Shown: positions 5,956 to 9,856 of the stretch, piece by piece
Layout: each line of letters starts with the position of its first letter
Position numbering within the stretch: the first letter of the stretch is position 1
Assembly: GCA_964370765.1 (NCBI GenBank)
Contig: CAYJKW010000078.1
Coordinates: 1-9,856 of the forward strand
DNA from: CAYJBH01 sp964370765
Lineage (GTDB): Bacteria > Bacillota > Clostridia > Oscillospirales > Ruminococcaceae
Length of the DNA stretch: 9,856 bases
Direction: 5' to 3'
Made by a program: the position numbers and the translations under genes
Notes under the pieces: model-generated
What the model was told of the DNA's origin: nothing
Seen by the model: the letters and a program-made list of their open reading frames with translations, nothing else
Database searches by the model: none

Positions 5956-7704
5956 ATGCGTAAAATTATTAATAAACCGGAAACCGTTGTAATAGAGATG
6001 TGTAACGGTATTGTAGCTGCACACCCCGAACTTGAGTTCGTTCAAAAATATAAAGTACTAAAAAAGAAAGATATAAACAAGAATAAGGTAAGCCTTATCA
6101 GTGGTGGCGGTAGCGGCCACGAGCCTGCACATGGCGGATATATCGGTACAGGTATGCTTGATGCAGCCGTTTGTGGCGATGTTTTTGCATCCCCATCTCA
6201 GATACAGGTTTATCAAGCTATTAAAGAGACTGCAAGCGATAAGGGTACACTACTTATCATCAAAAACTATAGTGGCGACATGATGAACTTCAAGAACGCC
6301 GCAGCCCTTGCAGGGGAAGACGGTATAACCGTTGACTATGTAAAGGTTGATGATGATATTGCTGTTCAGGATAGCCTTTATACAGTAGGACGCCGTGGTG
6401 TTGCAGGTACAGTTTTTGTACATAAGATTGCAGGTGCAGCAGCAGAAAAAGGCCTTGAGCTTGCAGAGGTTAAGGCAGTAGCAGAGAATGTAATCGAGAA
6501 TGTTAAAACACTTGGTTTTGCATATTCTTCCTGTACAGTTCCTGCAAAGGGTGTTCCAACCTTTGATATCGAAGATGGCGAGATGGAGTACGGCGTTGGT
6601 ATCCACGGTGAGCCCGGCATTAAAAGAGAGAGCCAGACAGATGCAGATACAATTGCAGAGAGAATGGTTGATAGCATTGTTAAAGAGCTATCCGTTAAAG
6701 ATGAGTGTGTAACCGTTATGATTAATGGCTTTGGTTCCACCCCAATGATGGAGCTATACCTACTTAACAACTCGGTACAGCGTGCTATCGCAAAGCGTGG
6801 TATCAAGGTTTACAGAACATTTGTGGGCAACTACATGACAAGTATCGATATGCTTGGCGCATCGGTATCGCTTCTAAAGATGAACGACTCACTAAAGATG
6901 TATCTTGATGCAGAGAGCAAAACACCGGCATTTAGTGTATCCGGCCCGGTAGAGAGTGCACCTTACGTAGATATGGTGCTAAAGAGTGCAGAGAATGTAG
7001 AGGTTTCAGAGGGCATCGAGACTGACGAAAAATATGCAGCAGTAAGCGGCGACAAGGTTGATCTAAACAACATGATCTACATTGTTGATGCTATGGCAGA
7101 CAGCATTATTAGAAATGAAGTTCCTTTCTGTGAACTTGACTCCCATGCTGGCGACGGCGACTTTGGTATGTCAGTAGCTAAGGGCTTTAAACAGCTTAAG
7201 AGAGAGTGGAAACATATCGTTGCAGATGCTACAACAATTGGTGATTTCCTTGGCGATTGCTCCCTTGTTATCATGGAGTTCTGTGGCGGAGCATCCGGCC
7301 CAATCTGGGGTTCTGCATTCAGGGCTGCAGGTAAGAGCGTAGGCGATAAGAAAGAGATCACAACCGCAGAGTTTGCAGCTATGATGCAGGCAGCTGTTAA
7401 GGGTATTCAGGCAACAGGCGAGCGTTCCTTTGGTAGGGGTGCTGTTGTAGGCGATAAAACTCTAATCGATGCACTTGTACCTTGTGCTGATAAATGGACA
7501 GAGATGGCAGCAGCAGGCGCAGGCGTTAAAGAGATATTTGCAGCAGCGGCAGAGGCAGCAGTTGCAGGTGCTAAGGCTACCGAGCTAATCGCAGCCCGTA
7601 TGGGTCGTGCCGGCACAGTAGGTGAGAGAAGTATCGGCTATCCTGATGCCGGTGCACACGGTCTTGGAGTTATCTTTACAGATATTTCTAATAGCCTAAA
7701 ATAG
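5956..7704 (+). CDS. dhaK: Dihydroxyacetone kinase, fused DhaK-DhaL (ATP-dependent type)
   Basis: A 582-residue two-domain kinase of the DAK family. It phosphorylates dihydroxyacetone (or a related short ketose) to DHAP with ATP in the cytoplasm. The DhaK substrate domain spans about 1-330: SGGGSGHEPAHGG (49-61) with His55, and GIHGEPG (215-221) with His217, which forms the covalent hemiaminal with the substrate carbonyl. The DhaL nucleotide domain spans about 365-580: Asp395, Asp400 and Asp402 of LDSHAGDGDFG (Mg/ATP), GGASGPIWG (444-452), GDKTLID (499-505) and GRAGTVGERSIGYPDAG (550-566). A fused DhaL means ATP is the donor, as in Citrobacter freundii DAK, not the PTS-linked separate DhaK/L/M form. 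It starts after CAAGGAG (5941-5947). It has its own 121-base leader with a stem-loop and a TATAAT box, yet follows gldA in sense. Leucine codons are only CTT and CTA. A tetrulose (erythrulose) kinase is an alternative that the sequence does not exclude. Confidence 0.93.
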   Translation: MRKIINKPETVVIEMCNGIVAAHPELEFVQKYKVLKKKDINKNKVSLISGGGSGHEPAHGGYIGTGMLDAAVCGDVFASPSQIQVYQAIKETASDKGTLLIIKNYSGDMMNFKNAAALAGEDGITVDYVKVDDDIAVQDSLYTVGRRGVAGTVFVHKIAGAAAEKGLELAEVKAVAENVIENVKTLGFAYSSCTVPAKGVPTFDIEDGEMEYGVGIHGEPGIKRESQTDADTIAERMVDSIVKELSVKDECVTVMINGFGSTPMMELYLLNNSVQRAIAKRGIKVYRTFVGNYMTSIDMLGASVSLLKMNDSLKMYLDAESKTPAFSVSGPVESAPYVDMVLKSAENVEVSEGIETDEKYAAVSGDKVDLNNMIYIVDAMADSIIRNEVPFCELDSHAGDGDFGMSVAKGFKQLKREWKHIVADATTIGDFLGDCSLVIMEFCGGASGPIWGSAFRAAGKSVGDKKEITTAEFAAMMQAAVKGIQATGERSFGRGAVVGDKTLIDALVPCADKWTEMAAAGAGVKEIFAAAAEAAVAGAKATELIAARMGRAGTVGERSIGYPDAGAHGLGVIFTDISNSLK

Positions 7705-7712
7705 TTTTAGAT

Positions 7713-7727
7713 GAACAGCTAATGTTC
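7713..7727 (+). other. Small stem-loop after the kinase stop
   Basis: GAACA pairs with TGTTC around GCTAA, nine bases after the kinase stop codon and directly before the larger stem-loop at 7736. Five base pairs alone are weak; it may stack with the larger one as a tandem 3' structure. Confidence 0.3.
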
Positions 7728-7735
7728 GGCGATAA

Positions 7736-7779
7736 TTGCCCTGCGTCCACGAGGTATTACCTAGGCGGACGCAGGGCAA
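7736..7779 (+). terminator. Strong stem-loop after the kinase gene (probable terminator)
   Basis: TTGCCCTGCGTCC (7736-7748) pairs perfectly over 13 bp with GGACGCAGGGCAA (7767-7779). The 18-base loop can fold further as AGGT-ATT-ACCT. It lies 31 bases past the kinase stop and very likely marks the 3' end of that transcript. The following bases (ACTATAGTTTA) are only weakly T-rich, so efficient factor-independent termination is not certain. It has the same stem design and loop ATTAC as the stem-loop at 5856-5894. Confidence 0.65.
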
Positions 7780-7796
7780 ACTATAGTTTAAATGGC

Positions 7797-7802
7797 GAGG
7801 TG
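7797..7802 (+). promoter_or_regulatory. Ribosome binding site that selects a TTG start
   Basis: GAGGTG lies four bases before TTG at 7807, a normal Shine-Dalgarno distance. The in-frame ATG at 7792 has only the 3' arm of the preceding stem-loop upstream, which would be hidden when folded. The ATG at 7834 has no purine-rich site. TTG 7807 is therefore the best start for the next gene. Confidence 0.55.
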
Positions 7803-7806
7803 TAAT

Positions 7807-8838
7807 TTGAATAATAATTCGATATTACAGATAATGCGGGACGATAAATTTCTATTTGTAGTTTATACAATTGCCGATCTATCCTTTGTTTGTGGTAGTG
7901 TTGCACTTTTTCCACAACTTGGAATATCGGCGGATATAAGCACTACCGGCTATCTGGTTGGCGCGATATGCTACCTTATTGCTGCGGTTCTCATCGGAAT
8001 TGAGCAATATCAACTAATAAAAAAGCTAACCCTAAACAGTACTTTAAATATTTTAGGGCCATGCCTTTTCATTTTAGGGTGCACGCTTGGTTATAGCTTT
8101 ATAGCCACCTATCTTGTAAGTAATATATTCTATTTTTTGGGCAGTGGTACCTGGGCATATGCCTCGATAGATAGCTATAGAATTTCTAAAAGGCGCGGTG
8201 TAAAAAGTGCATATGCCGTTTCATACTATGGATGTATCCTGTTTACAATATTCTCCGGATACAGCGTGATTACAGTTATCACGCAGCGTATCGAGTTTAT
8301 AGATACTATGCTTATTGCAATAGGCTTCTTAATCGGAAGCATTATGTTTGTTGTAACTAGCATATTTTATCACAGCACAATTTTTAACCCCAAAAACAAA
8401 GTTGCACAGGATGGCTTAGAGGCAATGCAACTAGTATATGAGGGAATAACAGGGGAGGAGTTTTCATCGCTGAGTGATAGAAGCGGAATGAGACCAAGGA
8501 GTGTAAAGGCTGCAAAAATTGCCATTATTAACACCCTATACATGGTTGGAATTAGAGATGAAAACGGCACTCTTATCGCCTTTGGAAGAATTGTGGGTGA
8601 TGGTGCAACCTCGTTCATAGTAGATGATATTATGGTAGACAAACGTTACCACCGCCAAGGCTATGGCAGAAAAATAATGGATAACATAGATGGCTACATT
8701 AACAGAATAGCGAGCGAGGATGCCGTTATAATGCTTATAGCAGATGTACCGGCCGATAAGCTATATGTTCAGTATGGTTTTAAATACATGGATCCTGAAA
8801 AATATTATGGAATGTACCGTAACTTTTATAAGGATTAA
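7807..8838 (+). CDS. Multi-pass membrane protein with C-terminal GNAT acetyltransferase domain
   Basis: About 343 residues from TTG 7807 (348 if the ATG at 7792 is used). The first half is hydrophobic, with about six membrane helices near residues 15-35, 47-67, 80-97, 100-120, 136-158 and 163-187, and short charged links such as SKRRGVKS. Part of it is reminiscent of YrhK-like small membrane domains, but that is a weak impression. Residues about 210-343 are a GNAT N-acetyltransferase domain: 'GTLIAFGRIVGDG', then VDDIMVDKRYHRQGYG (273-287), whose Arg-x-x-Gln-Gly-x-Gly type stretch binds acetyl-CoA, and 'LYVQYGFKYM' near the end. The catalytic part should face the cytoplasm, acting on an amine that I cannot name. 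It uses mixed leucine codons, unlike the kinase gene before it. The yhcH-like gene follows after 13 bases, so they are probably co-transcribed. The domain call is firm; the function is unknown. Confidence 0.8.
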   Translation: MNNNSILQIMRDDKFLFVVYTIADLSFVCGSVALFPQLGISADISTTGYLVGAICYLIAAVLIGIEQYQLIKKLTLNSTLNILGPCLFILGCTLGYSFIATYLVSNIFYFLGSGTWAYASIDSYRISKRRGVKSAYAVSYYGCILFTIFSGYSVITVITQRIEFIDTMLIAIGFLIGSIMFVVTSIFYHSTIFNPKNKVAQDGLEAMQLVYEGITGEEFSSLSDRSGMRPRSVKAAKIAIINTLYMVGIRDENGTLIAFGRIVGDGATSFIVDDIMVDKRYHRQGYGRKIMDNIDGYINRIASEDAVIMLIADVPADKLYVQYGFKYMDPEKYYGMYRNFYKD

Positions 8839-8851
8839 AAGGAGATAGAGT

Positions 8852-9301
8852 ATGATAATAGACAGTATCGCTAACGCCGAGATATATACAAAGAGTGATG
8901 AAAAACTAAAAAAAGCGTTTGACTTTATAAAAAAATATAATGAAAATCCGCTAGAAACAGGGCGATATGAGATTGACGGTGATAACATGTTTGTCTTAAT
9001 CATGGATGTGGAGCTAAAGGCCGAGGGGCGGTTAGAGGCACATGATAGATATATAGACCTACAATATATCTGTGAGGGCAGTGAAACAATGCGTATCTGT
9101 GCTCGCCACCTACTTGAGGTTGAGGAAGATTGCCTAGAGGAAAAAGACTTTATATTCTTTAAACCCTATAAAGATGCTAATGAATACAGGTTTAATACCG
9201 GTGATTTTGCAGTGTTTTACCCAGGAGATGCTCATGAACCCGGACTGTTTTGTGGTGATAGTAAGGCATCAAAAAAGGTAGTTGTAAAGATAAAGATATA
9301 A
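8852..9301 (+). CDS. YhcH/YjgK/YiaL family protein
   Basis: A 149-residue cytoplasmic protein of the YhcH/YjgK/YiaL (EbgC-like) family, a single cupin-type beta barrel. Its length matches the family norm of about 150. Signature parts: RLEAHDRYIDLQYICEG (60-76), with Glu62, His64 and Asp69 likely around the metal, and FAVFYPGDAHEPG (119-131) with His128, ending in the typical VVVKIKI. Members occur in sugar and sugar-acid loci (sialic acid, 2,3-diketogulonate, evolved beta-galactosidase); some are reported to speed sugar anomer change. Here it starts after AAGGAG (8839-8844), 13 bases after the membrane/GNAT gene, and a DUF1349 gene follows 16 bases later. The family is confidently recognised; the sugar is not known. 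Confidence 0.9.
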   Translation: MIIDSIANAEIYTKSDEKLKKAFDFIKKYNENPLETGRYEIDGDNMFVLIMDVELKAEGRLEAHDRYIDLQYICEGSETMRICARHLLEVEEDCLEEKDFIFFKPYKDANEYRFNTGDFAVFYPGDAHEPGLFCGDSKASKKVVVKIKI

Positions 9302-9317
9302 ACCGAAAGAGGTATTT

Positions 9318-9856
9318 ATGAAGTTTTATACCGATAAACTGATATGGACAAACAAACCCAAAAAGTATTCAATAGACGATACAAGGATTGAGATAAAAAC
9401 CGAACCCGGCACCGATCTATGGCAGAGGACTTATTATAAATTTAGAAACGACAATGCACCTGTTTTACAGATGCAGACCTCAGAAAAAGAGTTTTCTTTC
9501 AGTGTAAAGGTAGAGTTTAATAGTAAAAACAACTTTGATCAAGCCGGTATTGCACTATATCTAGACAGCGAAAACTGGATTAAAGCGTCGGTTGAATATG
9601 GCGATGAAAACACCGCCTTTCTTGGAGCTGTTGTAACCAATAACGGATATTCCGACTGGTCTACCACACGAATATCGTCATCTATTAAATCAATGTGGTT
9701 TAGATTAAGCCGCAGAGGAGATGATTTTTGCGTGGAAAATTCTTATGATGGGGAGAGTTACGAGCATATAAGAATCTGCCACATGTTTAATATTCAGGAT
9801 GTGATTAGTTTTGGTGTATATGCATGCAGCCCGGAAGATGGCGCGTTTGATGCTGT
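9318..9856 (+). CDS. DUF1349 domain protein (concanavalin-like fold), C-terminus cut by window edge
   Basis: An open frame from ATG 9318, after AAAGAGG (9306-9312), runs off the window with 179 codons visible, probably nearly the whole protein (family members are about 190-200 residues). The pattern fits DUF1349 proteins, small beta-sandwich proteins of the concanavalin A-like superfamily related to yeast Ree1: LIWTNKPKKYSI (8-19), GTDLWQRTYYKF (31-42), FDQAGIALYLDSENWIKASVEY (73-94, in two blocks), SDWSTTRI (112-119), WFRLSRRGDDF (127-137), SYDGESYEHIRI (142-153) and 'GVYACSPEDGAF'. There is no signal peptide. Members are often near carbohydrate genes, and the preceding YhcH-family gene supports that. 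A biochemical role is not established, so I propose only a carbohydrate-linked one. Confidence 0.8.
   Translation, partial: MKFYTDKLIWTNKPKKYSIDDTRIEIKTEPGTDLWQRTYYKFRNDNAPVLQMQTSEKEFSFSVKVEFNSKNNFDQAGIALYLDSENWIKASVEYGDENTAFLGAVVTNNGYSDWSTTRISSSIKSMWFRLSRRGDDFCVENSYDGESYEHIRICHMFNIQDVISFGVYACSPEDGAFDA

Noticed and set aside
6378..6806. Open frames on the minus strand inside dhaK, and similar ones inside gcl, the dehydrogenase and the isomerase gene
   Set aside because: They are shadows of well-supported + strand genes, lack ribosome binding sites and encode low-complexity peptides without recognisable domains.
1..9856. CRISPR arrays, insertion sequences, tRNA or rRNA genes, phage genes
   Set aside because: No regularly spaced repeats, transposase-like frames, terminal inverted repeats or cloverleaf sequences were seen on either strand.

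Overview
The window looks like chromosomal DNA of an anaerobic Bacillota (Clostridia-like) bacterium. The signs are moderate-to-low GC, strong AAGGAG-type ribosome binding sites, tightly packed genes all on the + strand, and closest-looking families typical of gut Firmicutes. The species cannot be named from the sequence. A run of ten N (837-846) shows it comes from a draft or scaffolded assembly.

Layout. (1) Positions 1-125 hold the last 40 codons of a TRAP transporter large permease (DctM type). (2) Positions 233-992 encode an IclR-family regulator, broken only by the N gap. (3) Positions 1032-5834 are a compact run of four enzymes: a glyoxylate carboligase-like ThDP enzyme (gcl), a TIM-barrel isomerase in the usual place of hydroxypyruvate isomerase, a D-2-hydroxyacid (hydroxypyruvate/glycerate type) dehydrogenase, and a glycerol dehydrogenase (gldA). 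(4) Positions 5956-7704 encode a fused DhaK-DhaL, ATP-type dihydroxyacetone kinase, with a strong stem-loop on each side. (5) Positions 7807-9856 hold a second tight cluster: an unusual membrane-domain/GNAT fusion, a YhcH/YjgK/YiaL-family protein, and a DUF1349 protein cut by the window edge.

How they may work together. The expected core, by analogy with the E. coli gcl-hyi-glxR glyoxylate route, is: two glyoxylate to tartronate semialdehyde plus CO2, isomerisation to hydroxypyruvate, and reduction to D-glycerate. No glycerate kinase or classical tartronate semialdehyde reductase is in the window. Instead gldA and a dihydroxyacetone kinase follow, which link a C3 ketone to glycolysis as DHAP. 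The TRAP permease, IclR regulator and YhcH-family protein recall the E. coli yia (2,3-diketo-L-gulonate) locus, so the imported substrate may be a small organic acid or sugar acid.

Most notable points: the gcl product has a glutamate where E. coli Gcl has its diagnostic Val51; the two stem-loops flanking the kinase share stem and loop sequence with compensatory changes; the GNAT domain is fused to about six membrane helices; and leucine is coded only by CTT and CTA in the kinase gene.
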